From contig NZ_CP006367.1 of assembly GCF_001442755.1 (NCBI RefSeq), positions 3,224,001-3,288,000 of the forward strand: a stretch of 64,000 bases of DNA, given 5' to 3'. The position numbers and the translations under genes were made by a program. The notes below the pieces were generated by a model. The model worked only from the letters and a program-made list of their open reading frames with translations, was not told the DNA's origin and ran no database searches. Origin of the DNA: Aureimonas sp. AU20 (GTDB lineage: Bacteria > Pseudomonadota > Alphaproteobacteria > Rhizobiales > Rhizobiaceae). Positions 1 to 11,523 of this stretch are shown here, in pieces (position 1 is the stretch's first letter; each line of letters begins with the position of its first letter).

Positions 1-1724
<1,724 letters not shown>

Positions 1725-1725
<1 letters not shown>

Positions 1726-3179
1726 CATCCGTCCTGGAAATGCGCCCTGGCGACCTCGCGTCTCGCAACGCAGGCGGCTTCGACTTGCCCTCGAATGTAG
1801 GTGTCCGCCACCCCCTTGCCAACAGGTTCACCGCGATTTGCGGCATTTTGGGGCCGGCCGGTTAACACGCTCCGCGCCTCGATCGCCAAATCGGCGCAAA
1901 GCCGCCAGCCGACGCGGCTGCAAACCGCCAGCGCCGGCGGGGTTTCGCCCTGTTTCCAACGAAGCGCGGGATGGGCCGCGACGATGGCGCCCGCTTCGTT
2001 CACACCAATGGGAAGAGTGCGGTGGCCGAGCGGCCCTCTCCCCCATCGGCCATAGGGCACGAGGCGCGCGATGGGTTCAGCCCCCGCCTCGACGTCGAAT
2101 CGCGCGTCGAAACAGGCCTGGCTCGCCCCGGCCGGCCAGACGAGGTCCGGCGGTCCGTTGCGCCCATATTCCCGGCGGAGATGAAGGCTTGTCTTGCTCC
2201 ACGTGACCTGCGCTCCACCCAGCGTCGCCGTGCCGTCGCTCTCGTTCCTCACGCGATGGACCAATGACTCCAGCGCACCGCGTGGCGAGGGATAGGCACC
2301 GCCGCCGACTGCCGTTACCGCCCTCGACAGAATACTGACATCGACAGGTTCGGAGCGGCCGAGTTCGAACTCGCCGAGCGGCGAGATCGAGAGATGCCCA
2401 ACCCGCGTCAGACGCTCGATCCGCTCGGCCAGCGCCGCGTCTTCGCACGCGCGTTGCGCTTGGGCATCGTCCAGCGCTTGGAGCAGCTGGGCTTGATCGG
2501 GTTGACAGGAAAGCTCGGCGCGCAGCCGCGCGCGGGCAAACCGCAGGTCGCGATTGCTGGGATCGTCCACGGCCGCGATGCCTTGTCCGCGAACGGCTTC
2601 CACCAAAGCGGCCTTTCGCACGCTCAGGAAGGGGCGGACGAGCACAAGGCCCGGCTCGAGATCGCGCCAGGGCCGCATGGCGGCGAGCGCCGCGCCAGCC
2701 GCGCCAGCCGCGCCTCGCGCCTTGGCGAGAAGATGGGTTTCGGTCTGGTCGTCGAGATGATGGGCGGTGAGCAGCGCCCCGGCACCGACCCGCCGCGCCT
2801 CGCGCGCCAAAAGGGCGTAGCGCGCCGCCCGCGCCTCGGCCGGCAGATTGCCGGCAAGCGGGCCATCTCGGCGCCATTTGAGAACAGTGTGGGAAAGGCC
2901 GAGCGCATTGGAAATGCACGCCACTTCGATGGCTTCCGCAGCGCTTTCGGGACGCAGCGCATGATCCACGGTCGCGACATGGACTTGGGCGAGTCGGCCG
3001 GCGGCGCGCAGTTCGGCGGCGGCCAGGAGCAGTGCCAGCGAATCCGGTCCGCCCGATACGGCGAGAAGCAGGCCTGCGCTCGCGCGGTCCGCCGGCAGGC
3101 GCGTCAGCGCTTCATGCAGCAGCCGGGCCAATGGCCCCGGCGGGTCGACCGGTCCTGTCCGGTCCGGCATGTCGGCCAT
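1725..3179 (-). CDS. tilS: tRNA(Ile)-lysidine synthase TilS
   Basis: Makes lysidine at C34 of the tRNA-Ile that reads AUA, using ATP and lysine; normally essential. The PP-loop motif SGGPDS is at residues 42-47, within the N-terminal N-type ATP pyrophosphatase domain, and the typical HHLDDQTET motif follows near residue 138. At 484 residues it is of usual alphaproteobacterial length. Its ATG overlaps the TGA of cpoB (ATGA) and its TGA overlaps the first ATG of ftsH, so it sits in a tight cpoB-tilS-ftsH unit. The C-terminal third is weakly conserved, as is usual for TilS. Confidence 0.95.
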
Positions 3180-4180
3180 CAGCCGCAGCGGGCCGTCTTT
3201 TCCTCGGTCTGCACCTTGCGCTTCACATTGGCGCTCATGTTGGGATAGCGCCGGTTGATCTCGGCATAGGTGATACAGGCCGTCTCGCGATTGTCGAGAT
3301 GCACCAGCGACATGCCGAGCTTCAGCATCATCTCGGGTGCCTTGGGCACCTGGGGATGCGCCTTCTGGGCATTCAGGAAGACCTCCGCCGCTTCGCGATA
3401 TTTCGACTGGGCGTAGAGGCTTTCGCCGAGCCAGTACTGGGCGTCAGGCGCGTCGCTCGAGTTGGGGTAGGTCTGCGTGTATTGGCGGAAGGTCTGCTCG
3501 GCCTGCGCATAGTCGCCCGACAGCATGTAATTGTAGCCGAGCCCGTAGAGATCGCCCGGGCCCTTGGCCTTGATCGAGGCGACCTGCATGGGGTCCTGCG
3601 CCGGGGCGGCAGGCTTGGCCGGCGAGGCGCCAAGGCCCGTCCCGATCAGGGCGCCGATCTCGTCGCCGCCCGGCGCGGGCGTCGAGGCCGGGGTCGGGCG
3701 CGCGGCGGCGTCGCTCATCGTGGCGGGTGCGGCGGAGGCGACGCGGGCGGCAGGCGGCGAAGCGGCTGCGGGCGGCGCCGAGGTTGCCGGCGCCGTCGTC
3801 GGCGCGGGCTCCAGTTCGCTGCGGCGCTGCGGCGTGGTCTGCGCGGCACCGCCGCCGCTCTTGGCCTTTTCCAGATCCTGGAAGCGGAATTCGTTGTCTT
3901 CCTGCGACTTGCGAAGCTGCTCCTGCAGCTGCAGCACGAGGAAGGACAGCTCCTCCACCTTGCCGGTCAGCCGGCGCATCTCGTCTTCCATCTGGCCGAT
4001 GCGCACGCCGGCGTCCGACACCTGCGCCATGCGCACGGGCGCCGGCTGCGCGCTCGGCTGCTGCGCGCGCGCGGCCGGCGCGCCGAAGCCGAAAGGCAGG
4101 TCCAGGGCCGAGGCCGGCCCGGCGAGGACGGCCAGCGCGGCGCCTGCAACGAGAAAGCGGGAGAAAAGTGTGCCAGCCAT
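3179..4180 (-). CDS. cpoB: Tol-Pal cell division coordinator CpoB (YbgF)
   Basis: Periplasmic TPR protein that links Tol-Pal constriction to septal peptidoglycan synthesis. The 333-residue product starts MAGTLFSRFLVAG, with a signal peptide ending near ALA/ARA. A coiled coil follows at about residues 60-105 (RIGQMEDEMRRLTGKVEEL), then an Ala/Pro-rich linker of roughly 80 residues and three TPR-like repeats to the end (GDYAQAEQTF, KYREAAEVF). The frame is open further upstream, but that part overlaps pal in antisense codon use and lacks a signal peptide, so the start at 4180 is preferred. It is preceded by a terminator-like hairpin after pal and overlaps tilS by 4 bp. Confidence 0.93.
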   Translation of the reverse strand: MAGTLFSRFLVAGAALAVLAGPASALDLPFGFGAPAARAQQPSAQPAPVRMAQVSDAGVRIGQMEDEMRRLTGKVEELSFLVLQLQEQLRKSQEDNEFRFQDLEKAKSGGGAAQTTPQRRSELEPAPTTAPATSAPPAAASPPAARVASAAPATMSDAAARPTPASTPAPGGDEIGALIGTGLGASPAKPAAPAQDPMQVASIKAKGPGDLYGLGYNYMLSGDYAQAEQTFRQYTQTYPNSSDAPDAQYWLGESLYAQSKYREAAEVFLNAQKAHPQVPKAPEMMLKLGMSLVHLDNRETACITYAEINRRYPNMSANVKRKVQTEEKTARCG

Positions 4181-4321
4181 GCCTTGTCCCTTGGCTTGCG
4201 CGAGAAGGCGGCCCGCAAACCCGGCGGAGGCGACTTCGGCGCCGTGTCGACGTCCTCCCCGTTTTACGAAACGCGAAGGCGTCCAAAATTTGTCCGCTTC
4301 TATCACGCAGCCTCGATCGCC

Positions 4322-4349
4322 AACGCAAAACGGCCCCGAAGGGCCGTTT
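4322..4349 (-). terminator. Intrinsic terminator after pal
   Basis: A perfect 9-bp inverted repeat, AAACGGCCC and GGGCCGTTT (4328-4336 and 4341-4349), encloses a loop that reads TTCG on the minus strand. Minus-strand TTTTGC follows. It lies 27 bp past the pal stop codon, so it probably ends or attenuates the tol-pal transcript before cpoB. Confidence 0.7.
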
Positions 4350-4376
4350 CGACAGAGGCATTGTTGCCGAAATGCT

Positions 4377-4934
4377 TCAGGAGCCGGCGCCCGAGAGCAC
4401 GGTGACGGCGCGGCGGTTCTGCGACCAGCAGGAGATGTCGTCGCAGACGGCGACCGGGCGTTCCTTGCCGTAGGAGATCGTGCGCATCCGGTTGGACGGC
4501 ACGCCCTGGCTGGCGAGGAAGTCGCGCGTGGCGGCGGCGCGGCGTGCGCCCAGCGCCAGATTGTATTCGCGCGTGCCGCGCTCGTCGGCATGGCCTTCGA
4601 CCACGATCTGGTAGCGCGGATACTGGTTCAGCCACTGCGCCTGGCGGGTCAGCGTCTGCTGCGCGTCGGCGCGGATCGAGGTCGAGTCCGTGTCGAAGAA
4701 GATGCGGTCGCCGACATTGACGGTGAAGTCCTGGCTCGTGCCCGGCGCGGCCGAGCCGTTGCGGCCGTTGGCGCCGCCGGCACCGTAGCCGCCGGCACCG
4801 CCCGCGCCGCCGAGGCCGAGGCCTGCGGCGTTGTCGGGAAGAGCGTTGTTCTTCTTGGCGCAGGCCGAAAGAGCCAGCGCTGCCACGAGCGCGAGGGCGA
4901 TTCGACCATGGACCCCAGTAGCGATGCGGCGCAT
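4377..4934 (-). CDS. pal: Peptidoglycan-associated lipoprotein Pal
   Basis: Outer-membrane lipoprotein of the Tol-Pal system that binds diaminopimelate in peptidoglycan and TolB. The 185-residue product starts MRRIATGVHGRIAL and has a lipobox LSAC near residue 26, then a Gly/Ala-rich spacer. The C-terminal half is an OmpA-like domain with the signature IVVEGHADERGTREYN and NRRAV near the end. A clear ribosome binding site AAGGAGA lies 5 nt before the ATG at 4934, which decides the start against the longer open frame. It is 93 bp downstream of tolB in the same direction. Confidence 0.97.
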   Translation of the reverse strand: MRRIATGVHGRIALALVAALALSACAKKNNALPDNAAGLGLGGAGGAGGYGAGGANGRNGSAAPGTSQDFTVNVGDRIFFDTDSTSIRADAQQTLTRQAQWLNQYPRYQIVVEGHADERGTREYNLALGARRAAATRDFLASQGVPSNRMRTISYGKERPVAVCDDISCWSQNRRAVTVLSGAGS

Positions 4935-5027
4935 GGCCGTCTCCTTGGTATGTGGATGGTTCGGAAGATCGTTTACCATTTTCAGGGTTAACGACCGGTC
5001 AACAACGCGTTGAAAAATCAACCATAA

Positions 5028-6362
5028 CTATTCGAGAGCCGGCGACCAGGCCGGGTCGGACGCGAAGTTGGGCGTCGAAACACGCTGCTCGTTCCGGCCC
5101 GTGAGATCGATCGAGAAGAGCTGCGGACCGCCCCCCTGATCCCGGAAGAACATGATGACGCGCCCGTTCGGCGCCCAGGTCGGCCCCTCGGCATGGAACG
5201 AGGAGGTGAGGATGCGCTCGCCCGAGCCGTCCGGCTTCATGACACCGATCTGGAACTGGCCGCCCGATTGCTTGGTGAAGGCGATCAGGTCGCCGCGCGG
5301 CGACCAGACGGGCGTCGAGTAGGAGGCGTTGCCGAAGGAGATGCGCTGCTGGCCCGAGCCGTCGGCGTTCATCGCGTAGATCTGCGGGCGCCCGCCCCGA
5401 TCGGATTCGAAGACGATCTTCGAGCCGTCCGGCGAGAAGGAGGGCGAGGTGTCGATCGCGCTGGTCGAGGTCAGCCGGGTCGTGGCGCGCGAGCGCAGGT
5501 CCATGGCGTAGATATTGGCGTTGCCCTCCTGCTGGAGGCTCATCACCACCTTCTGCCCGTCGGGCGAGAAGCGCGGCGCGAAGGTCATGCCGGGGAAGTT
5601 GCCGACGACCTCGCGCTGGCCGGTCTCGAGCTGCAGGAGATAGACCCGCGGCTCGCCCTTGCCGAAGCTCATATAGGTGATTTCCTGCCGGTTCGGCGAG
5701 AAACGCGGCGTCAGGACCAGATCGCCGCCCTCGGTGAGATAGCGCACGTTCGCGCCGTCCTGATCCATGATGGCGAGGCGCTTGCGCCGCTTGTCCTTGG
5801 TGCCGGTCTCGTCCACGAAGACGATGCGCGTGTCGAAATAGCCCTTCTCGCCCGTCAGCCGCTCGTAGATGGAATCGGCGATGATATGGGCGATGCGGCG
5901 CCAGTTGTCCGGGCTGGCATAGAACTGCTGCCCGTCGAGCTGCTGGCCGGCATAGGTGTCCCATAGGCGGAACTCGACGCGCAGCCGGCCGTCAGCCTCA
6001 GGCGTCACGCGGCCGGAAACCAGCGCCTGAGCGTTGATCACCGTCCAGTCCTGGAACCGGGGCGTGGCGTCGGGCGACAGGTCCTTCTGAATGAAGGCCG
6101 TCGGGTTGATCGGCGCGAAGAGACCGGAGCGCTTGAGATCGGCCGCGACGACTTCCATCAGCTTGGCGCCCAAGCCATCGCGCGACTGGAAGGCCGGCAG
6201 CGCGATCGGCAGGGGCTGCACATTGCCCTGATTGACATTGATCTCGACCTTCGCATGGGCCGGCATAGCCGCGCCGAGGCAGGCGGCGGTGGCGGCGAGC
6301 GCGAGGCCAAGGGTCCGCAGGCTACGGCGAAATGGCGAAGAGGTCGTGCTGGAGCGAGTCAT
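5028..6362 (-). CDS. tolB: Tol-Pal system protein TolB
   Basis: Periplasmic beta-propeller that passes the TolA/TolQR energy signal to Pal. The 444-residue product starts [15 protein letters not shown] with a signal peptide ending near PAHA. An N-terminal alpha/beta domain contains [23 protein letters not shown] and RVEFRLWD. Five or six WD-like propeller repeats follow, recognisable by repeated [17 protein letters not shown] and VWSPRGDLI motifs. The ATG at 6362 is preferred over an upstream ATG because it gives a normal signal peptide; GGAAGG lies about 8 nt upstream. It lies between tolA and pal. Confidence 0.97.
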   Translation of the reverse strand: MTRSSTTSSPFRRSLRTLGLALAATAACLGAAMPAHAKVEINVNQGNVQPLPIALPAFQSRDGLGAKLMEVVAADLKRSGLFAPINPTAFIQKDLSPDATPRFQDWTVINAQALVSGRVTPEADGRLRVEFRLWDTYAGQQLDGQQFYASPDNWRRIAHIIADSIYERLTGEKGYFDTRIVFVDETGTKDKRRKRLAIMDQDGANVRYLTEGGDLVLTPRFSPNRQEITYMSFGKGEPRVYLLQLETGQREVVGNFPGMTFAPRFSPDGQKVVMSLQQEGNANIYAMDLRSRATTRLTSTSAIDTSPSFSPDGSKIVFESDRGGRPQIYAMNADGSGQQRISFGNASYSTPVWSPRGDLIAFTKQSGGQFQIGVMKPDGSGERILTSSFHAEGPTWAPNGRVIMFFRDQGGGPQLFSIDLTGRNEQRVSTPNFASDPAWSPALE

Positions 6363-6476
6363 GGGGTGGAACCTTCCCGTTCGGTCACCGGGCCTGTGTC
6401 GCGCCATTCGGCGCACCCGTTGTCTCGGAAGCGATGGACGAGAGGACAGCCGAAGCCGTCCTGGGAGATTGGAGGG

Positions 6477-7634
6477 TTAGAACATCTGGCTCGGGTCGAA
6501 ATTGACGGTAACTTCGGACCAGGTCTCGTATTTCTCGGCCGGCAGATTGTAGGGCGCGCAGCGGCGAACCGCGCGCACCGCCGCCTCGGCTGCGGCGCGC
6601 TGGGCCGGAGACGAGCCGCCCCCCGATTCGATCTGCGGCATGCCCTGCACCGCACCGGACGGATCGAGCTGCATCGAGATCTTCACCTGGAAGGAGGCCG
6701 CGTCGGAATTGCCGGCCGGCGGATTCCAGCATTTGGAAATCTGACCTTTCAGCGCATCCATCTCGCTTTGCGACAAGGTTCCGCCCGTCTGCGTCTTGCC
6801 GCCGAGCGAAGCCTGCTGGGTCGATCGTTTGGCGCCACCGCCTGTCGTCTCCTGCGTGTTCTTCAGGGCCGCCAGAACCGCATCCTCAAGAGGGTCGTTC
6901 TTCGAGTTTTGCTTGCCCGGTTTCTTGGCTTCGTGGGTCTTTTCCTTGGAGGCCTCGGTGGATTTGGTCTTCTCCGTCGCCTTGGCCTTCTCCGGGGGCT
7001 TTTCCTTGACCGGCTCAGGCTTCGTCTCGGCCACCTTCACGGGTTCGGGGGGCTTGGGCTTCACCTGCGGCGCGGGCACGTTCTTGGGCGGCGCAGGCGG
7101 CTTTTCGGCCTCGGCCTTGGCGATCTCTGCCGCCAGAGGATCGATCTCGGGCGTCGTGTCCTCCTCAGCCGAATCCTCTTCGGGCTCAGGCGGCTTGGTC
7201 TCAGGCGGAGGCGGCGTCGGCTCGGGCACGCGAGCGGGAACGGGCTTCGGCTCGGGCTTGGGTTCCGGCTTCGGCTCAGGCTTGGGCTCGGGGGGCTTGG
7301 CGGCCGGCGGAGGCGGCGGCGCGTCGTCCACTTTGGTCTTCTGCGACTCGCGCGGAGCGGCCTTCGGCGCTGGCGGCGTCGGAAGATCGACCTCGTTGTC
7401 GCCGACATGCTCGGCCGGCATCGGCAGCTTGGCAGCCGTCTTGGTCGGCTGCGGAGCGGGCTTGTCGGTCTGGGGCGCCTTCTCCTCGCCGATCATCGAC
7501 TGGCTGACGTCGGCGACCAGTGTGACGGGCACGGCTTCGCCGCCCATCTCAAGCTTCTCGGGAGAGCTGAGCGACCAGAGCCCCCAGGTGAGGAGCACGG
7601 CGTGAAGCGCGGTGGAGGTTGTGAGCGACTTCAT
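6477..7634 (-). CDS. tolA: Tol-Pal system protein TolA
   Basis: Inner-membrane protein that uses the proton motive force gathered by TolQR to reach across the periplasm to TolB/Pal. The 385-residue product starts MKSLTTSTALHAVLL, a single N-terminal membrane anchor. A long Pro/Lys/Glu-rich linker follows, including several PKPEP-type repeats at about residues 110-180 and a charged KEK/KTK stretch. The C-terminal TolA domain contains KCWNPPAG, VKISMQLDPSG and RAVRRCAPY. The start 7 bp after the tolR stop was chosen because the longer frame overlaps tolR. Confidence 0.93.
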   Translation of the reverse strand: MKSLTTSTALHAVLLTWGLWSLSSPEKLEMGGEAVPVTLVADVSQSMIGEEKAPQTDKPAPQPTKTAAKLPMPAEHVGDNEVDLPTPPAPKAAPRESQKTKVDDAPPPPPAAKPPEPKPEPKPEPKPEPKPVPARVPEPTPPPPETKPPEPEEDSAEEDTTPEIDPLAAEIAKAEAEKPPAPPKNVPAPQVKPKPPEPVKVAETKPEPVKEKPPEKAKATEKTKSTEASKEKTHEAKKPGKQNSKNDPLEDAVLAALKNTQETTGGGAKRSTQQASLGGKTQTGGTLSQSEMDALKGQISKCWNPPAGNSDAASFQVKISMQLDPSGAVQGMPQIESGGGSSPAQRAAAEAAVRAVRRCAPYNLPAEKYETWSEVTVNFDPSQMF

Positions 7635-7641
7635 GGGCGCG

Positions 7642-8142
7642 TCAGCTCTTCGCCCCGGTCTTGGGGGCGATCTGAGAGGCGGCGCCATGCGCGGCGGCCT
7701 TCTCCTGCGAGGTGACGAGGCCGATATTCTTGAAGCCGGCGGCCGAGATGCGGGCCATGACCTGCATCACCGTGCCGTAGCTCGCCTCGCCGTCGGCGCG
7801 CAGGAAGATGCGCTCCTCGTAGCCCGCTTCCGCGATGGCCTTGAGCTGCTCGACCACGTTGGCGGCTTCGACCGGCGTTTCCTGCAGGAAGATCTCGCCG
7901 CCGCGCTGGACGGAAATGGTGATGGGCTGCTTGTCGGCGTTCAGCGCCTTGGCCTGCGTCTTGGGCAGTTCCAGCGGCACGCCAACCGTCATCAGGGGCG
8001 CGGACACCATGAAGATGATGAGCAGGACCAGCATGACGTCCACCATGGGCGTCATGTTGATCTCGCTCATCGGCTGCCGGCGCTTGCCGCGGCGGCGTCG
8101 CGATCCCCCGCCCGATGACGCGGCGCCCGTCGACATGCCCAT
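7642..8142 (-). CDS. tolR: Tol-Pal proton channel subunit TolR
   Basis: Inner-membrane partner of TolQ in the ExbD/TolR family, which forms the proton path. The 166-residue product has a basic N-terminus (SRRRRGKRRQP), then MSEINMTPMVDVMLVLLIIFMV, the single membrane helix with the conserved channel aspartate in MVDVML, and a periplasmic domain. GAGGGGA lies about 8 nt before the ATG at 8142; a second ATG at 8136 is also possible. It sits between tolQ (42 bp away) and tolA (7 bp away). Confidence 0.97.
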   Translation of the reverse strand: MGMSTGAASSGGGSRRRRGKRRQPMSEINMTPMVDVMLVLLIIFMVSAPLMTVGVPLELPKTQAKALNADKQPITISVQRGGEIFLQETPVEAANVVEQLKAIAEAGYEERIFLRADGEASYGTVMQVMARISAAGFKNIGLVTSQEKAAAHGAASQIAPKTGAKS

Positions 8143-8184
8143 GGTGTCAGTCCCCTCGTATGCTCTCGAACGATGCGGGCGCGA

Positions 8185-8904
8185 TCAGCGACCGGCGCTC
8201 GCCTTCTCGTCGATCTGACGCGACAGGATGGAGGAAAATTCGTCGGCGAAGGCCTCGAGCCGCATGCCGAGCTTGCTCGCGTCCGCCGAAAGCTTGTTGT
8301 AGGCGATCACCGCCGGAATGGCCGCGACGAGGCCGATGGCGGTCGCCAGCAACGCCTCGGCGATGCCGGGGGCGACGACAGCCAAACTCGTCTGCTCGGA
8401 GGCGGCGATCGACTGGAAGGCCGTCATGATGCCGACCACCGTGCCGAACAGGCCGATGAAGGGCGCGGCCGAGCCGACGGTGGCGAGGAAGCCGAGGCGC
8501 GATTCCAGCTCGTCCATCTCGCGCGCCATGGTTACGTCCATGGCCTTCTCGATGCGGGTCTGCAGGCCGATCGGTGAGCGGGCCCCCTTCTCGAAGCTCT
8601 TCTTCCACTCGCGCATGGCGGCGACGAACAGCGCGCCCATGCCCGAGGTCTTGCGGTCGGACAGCGTGTGGTAGAGCTCTTCCAGCGACTGGCCGCTCCA
8701 GAAAGTGCTCTCGAACGTGTTGAGCTGGCGGCGGAAGCGGCCGTAGCGAGCCCATTTATCGAAGATGATCGCCCAGGTCCAGACCGACGCCACGAGCAGC
8801 CCCAGCATCACCAGCTTCACGACGAAGCCGGCCTGCCAGAAAAGTCCCATCAAAGACATGTCGCTGCCATGGGCGGCGAGCGCAGTCTGTGCGACGTCGT
8901 TCAT
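8185..8904 (-). CDS. tolQ: Tol-Pal proton channel subunit TolQ
   Basis: Inner-membrane member of the MotA/TolQ/ExbB proton channel family. The 239-residue product starts MNDVAQTALAAHGSD and has three membrane segments at about residues 20-40, 135-160 and 170-195. Family motifs include IGLFGTVVGIM and ATAIGLVAAIPAVIAYN. GAGGGA lies 7 nt before the ATG. The 283 bp upstream, to ybgC, holds no gene and is the likely main tol promoter region, although I see no strong promoter match. Confidence 0.97.
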   Translation of the reverse strand: MNDVAQTALAAHGSDMSLMGLFWQAGFVVKLVMLGLLVASVWTWAIIFDKWARYGRFRRQLNTFESTFWSGQSLEELYHTLSDRKTSGMGALFVAAMREWKKSFEKGARSPIGLQTRIEKAMDVTMAREMDELESRLGFLATVGSAAPFIGLFGTVVGIMTAFQSIAASEQTSLAVVAPGIAEALLATAIGLVAAIPAVIAYNKLSADASKLGMRLEAFADEFSSILSRQIDEKASAGR

Positions 8905-9187
8905 CCTCAGTCCCTCGAATTCGTAAAGCCGGCGGCCCGTCCACGCTGCGGCGCCCCTTCGCGCCCGCCTGCTGGCCGGCCGGTCGGGCAGCCACCCGCA
9001 CGCGCCGTCCCCCCGGATGTCCGGTACGGGTCCTTTCGCCGGGGAATCCGGTAAAAGAATGGCGCAGCAAGGACTTCGCCGCGAACCGTATGAAGCACCG
9101 TTAGGGTTAACAATTCGTTTTCCCTACAGCACGGCCCTGTCCCTAAGCTTTCGAACCGGCGATTTTATTCCGCACTGCGGCAGCGCG

Positions 9188-9655
9188 TCACGGCGCGTCG
9201 GCGGCACCGGCAGGCTGGAGGCGCTCGGCCACGGCCGGGGGCATGCGGCGCGGCTTGCCCTCGGGCGAGATCACCGCGACCTTCACCTTCGCCTCGATCA
9301 GAACCTTGCTGCCCTTAAGGATGCGCTGATCGAGAACCACGCGCGCCCCGCCGAGCAGCGCCGTGCGCGTTTCCACCGTGAGCACGTCGTCGATCCGGGC
9401 GGGGGCCAGGAACTCGATCTCCATGCGCCGCACGGCGAAGGCCATGGGCTCGCCGAAAGCCCCGTCCATCAGCTCGCGATGGCCGATGCCATGCAGCCGG
9501 AGATAGTCTGTGCGGCCGCGTTCCAAGAAGTGAAGGTAGCGCGCGTGATAGACGACGCCGGAAAAATCCGTGTCCTCGAAATACACCCGCACATCGAGAC
9601 GGTGGCCGAACTCCGTGAGCCGGCCGGCAAGCTGATCGGTCATGCCGGGCGTCAT
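9188..9655 (-). CDS. ybgC: Tol-Pal-associated acyl-CoA thioesterase YbgC
   Basis: Hot-dog-fold 4-hydroxybenzoyl-CoA thioesterase family protein, commonly the first gene of tol-pal operons, acting on short-chain acyl-CoA or acyl-ACP. The motif VYFEDTDFSGVVYHARYLHFLERGR (residues 23 onward) carries the catalytic aspartate. The 155-residue length fits the family. A second ATG four codons downstream (9643) is possible and neither has a good ribosome binding site. The 283-bp gap to tolQ suggests tolQ also has its own promoter. Confidence 0.93.
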   Translation of the reverse strand: MTPGMTDQLAGRLTEFGHRLDVRVYFEDTDFSGVVYHARYLHFLERGRTDYLRLHGIGHRELMDGAFGEPMAFAVRRMEIEFLAPARIDDVLTVETRTALLGGARVVLDQRILKGSKVLIEAKVKVAVISPEGKPRRMPPAVAERLQPAGAADAP

Positions 9656-9689
9656 AGCGATTTGGGCGGCGACACGCCACCGGCCGCCG

Positions 9690-10511
9690 TCAGACGCCCT
9701 TCAAAAGGATCACGGTCGGCTGTTTCGGGAGCGTGCGGGCTGAGAGCGTCAACGTATCCTCGCTCCGCCGCTCCACGACGAAATCCGGAATCTGTTCCAG
9801 AAACCGCTCGATCGGGGTGCGGAAGCGGTGCATGGGCAGCACCACGGAGGAGTGGAGCTTGGCCGCGATCTCGCCCATGCCGCTCTGGCTCATGGTCCAG
9901 GAGCCGTCCACCGGCACCATCAACACGTCGAGCCGGCCGATCGCGGCATAGTCGTCCGCCGCCAGCTTGTGGTGGAGATGGCCGAGATGGCCGATGCACA
10001 GGCCATCCATCTCGAAGATGAAGATGGAATTGCCGTCCGCCTCGAACGTGCCGAAGCGGTTGATGTCGGTCGGCACGTTGCGGATCAGCACATCGCCCAC
10101 GGTCACGTTGTGACGGGCCGCGCCGCCCGCCGGGTTCCAGCCGCGCAGCACCGTCGCGATGCCCGGGTCGGGAAAGTCGGTGTAATGGGTGGAATGGGCT
10201 TTGTTCATGGTGACGACGTCGGGCAGCGGCCCCTCGCCCGAGAAGCCGGCATAGTCGGTGGCGATCCGCACCCCCTCGCCGCTTTCGATGAGATAGGTCG
10301 CGTGGCTGACATAGGTAATGCGCACCTCGCCCCGCGCGCGCACTTCGTTCGCGGCGACGCGATAAGGCGCGGGCTTGTCGAGCGAGGCGGTGCGGACCCC
10401 GGCGCGCTCGGCCATGGCGAGGCAGGCGCTGGGCGTCTCCTCCGGCGCCTGCGCCATCGCGACCGTGCCGAACAGGAGAAGGGGCATCGTCAGAAGAAGA
10501 AGCCGGCGCAT
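9690..10511 (-). CDS. Secreted MBL-fold hydrolase-like protein (UlaG-like)
   Basis: The 273-residue product begins with a signal peptide ([20 protein letters not shown]), so it is probably periplasmic. The remainder resembles MBL-fold proteins of the UlaG/L-ascorbate-lactonase-like group: [12 protein letters not shown], then [11 protein letters not shown] where HxHxDH is expected, [10 protein letters not shown], and PVDGSW. The metal motif is therefore altered (HxxH..D), so activity and metal content are uncertain. AAAGGCG lies 6 nt before the ATG. It is divergent from yebC, with 205 bp between them. Substrate unknown. Confidence 0.75.
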   Translation of the reverse strand: MRRLLLLTMPLLLFGTVAMAQAPEETPSACLAMAERAGVRTASLDKPAPYRVAANEVRARGEVRITYVSHATYLIESGEGVRIATDYAGFSGEGPLPDVVTMNKAHSTHYTDFPDPGIATVLRGWNPAGGAARHNVTVGDVLIRNVPTDINRFGTFEADGNSIFIFEMDGLCIGHLGHLHHKLAADDYAAIGRLDVLMVPVDGSWTMSQSGMGEIAAKLHSSVVLPMHRFRTPIERFLEQIPDFVVERRSEDTLTLSARTLPKQPTVILLKGV

Positions 10512-10716
10512 CGCATCGCCTTTCGGACGGAAGCATTTGCTAAAGCGAACTTATCGTTCCCCGCCCCGGCGCCAAGTCATATTCCCGAGAGCGGGCGCCA
10601 GATGGCTCGCTGCCGCAAACTCCCGGCCGGCAAAGCCCGCGACAATCTTGTCCTCGCTCCCCAACAGCCTTTATAGAACCGTCATTCATCTCCAATCCGA
10701 CGAGACAGGTGCCCCG

Positions 10717-11466
10717 ATGGCCGGTCATTCCCAATTCAAGAACATCATGCACCGCAAGGGGCGGCAGGACGCCGTGCGCTCCAAGATGTTCTCCAAGCTG
10801 GCGCGCGAAATCACGGTGGCGGCCAAGAGCGGTACGCCGGACCCCGACATGAACCCGCGTCTGCGGCTGGCGATCAACAACGCCAAGGCGCAGTCCATGC
10901 CCAAGGACAACATCCAGCGCGCCATCAACAAGGGCGCGGGCGCCGACACCGAGAACTACGAAGAGGTCCGCTACGAGGGTTATGGTCCGGGCGGCGTCGC
11001 CGTCATCGTCGAGGCGCTGACCGACAACCGTAACCGCACCGCCTCCAACGTCCGCTCCTACTTCACCAAGGCGGGCGGCGCGCTCGGCGAAACCAATTCC
11101 GTCTCCTTCCTGTGGGACCGCGTCGGCGAGATCGTCTATCCCGCCAAGGCCGGCGACGCCGACAAGGTGATGGAAGCGGCGATCGAGGCCGGGGCCGACG
11201 ACGTGCAGTCCGACGAGGACGGCCACCGCATCATCACCGCCTTCGCCGATCTCGGCGAGGTCTCCGCCGCTTTGGAAAAGACGCTGGGCGAGGCCGAAAG
11301 CGTCAAGATCATCTGGCGCCCGCAGACCGGCGCGCCGGTGGACGAGGACAAGGCGCAGAGCGTCCTGCGCCTGATCGCCAACCTGGAAGACGACGACGAC
11401 GTGCAGAACGTCTACGCCAATTTCGAAGTGGACGAAGAGGTCATGGCCAAGCTTTCGGCCGCCTGA
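10717..11466 (+). CDS. yebC: YebC/PmpR family transcription or translation regulator
   Basis: Highly conserved cytosolic protein; members act as DNA-binding regulators or, more recently, as factors relieving ribosome stalling. The 249-residue product starts [18 protein letters not shown], the family signature, and has the usual three-domain length. Other motifs are [22 protein letters not shown] and [14 protein letters not shown]. The frame stays open upstream to 10375 but the conserved start is ATG 10717. In relatives yebC usually precedes ruvC directly; here a serine hydrolase gene on the other strand lies between them. Confidence 0.96.
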   Translation: MAGHSQFKNIMHRKGRQDAVRSKMFSKLAREITVAAKSGTPDPDMNPRLRLAINNAKAQSMPKDNIQRAINKGAGADTENYEEVRYEGYGPGGVAVIVEALTDNRNRTASNVRSYFTKAGGALGETNSVSFLWDRVGEIVYPAKAGDADKVMEAAIEAGADDVQSDEDGHRIITAFADLGEVSAALEKTLGEAESVKIIWRPQTGAPVDEDKAQSVLRLIANLEDDDDVQNVYANFEVDEEVMAKLSAA

Positions 11467-11488
11467 CACGTTTCGCTTTCAGACCAGA

Positions 11489-11519
11489 GGCCGCGCCGGC
11501 TCGCCCCGCGCGGCCTTTT
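11489..11519 (+). terminator. Intrinsic terminator after yebC
   Basis: An 8-bp perfect stem, GGCCGCGC and GCGCGGCC (11489-11496 and 11508-11515), is followed by TTTTC. It begins 23 bp past the yebC stop and lies just before the convergent stop of the serine hydrolase. Confidence 0.7.
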
Positions 11520-11523
11520 CGTG

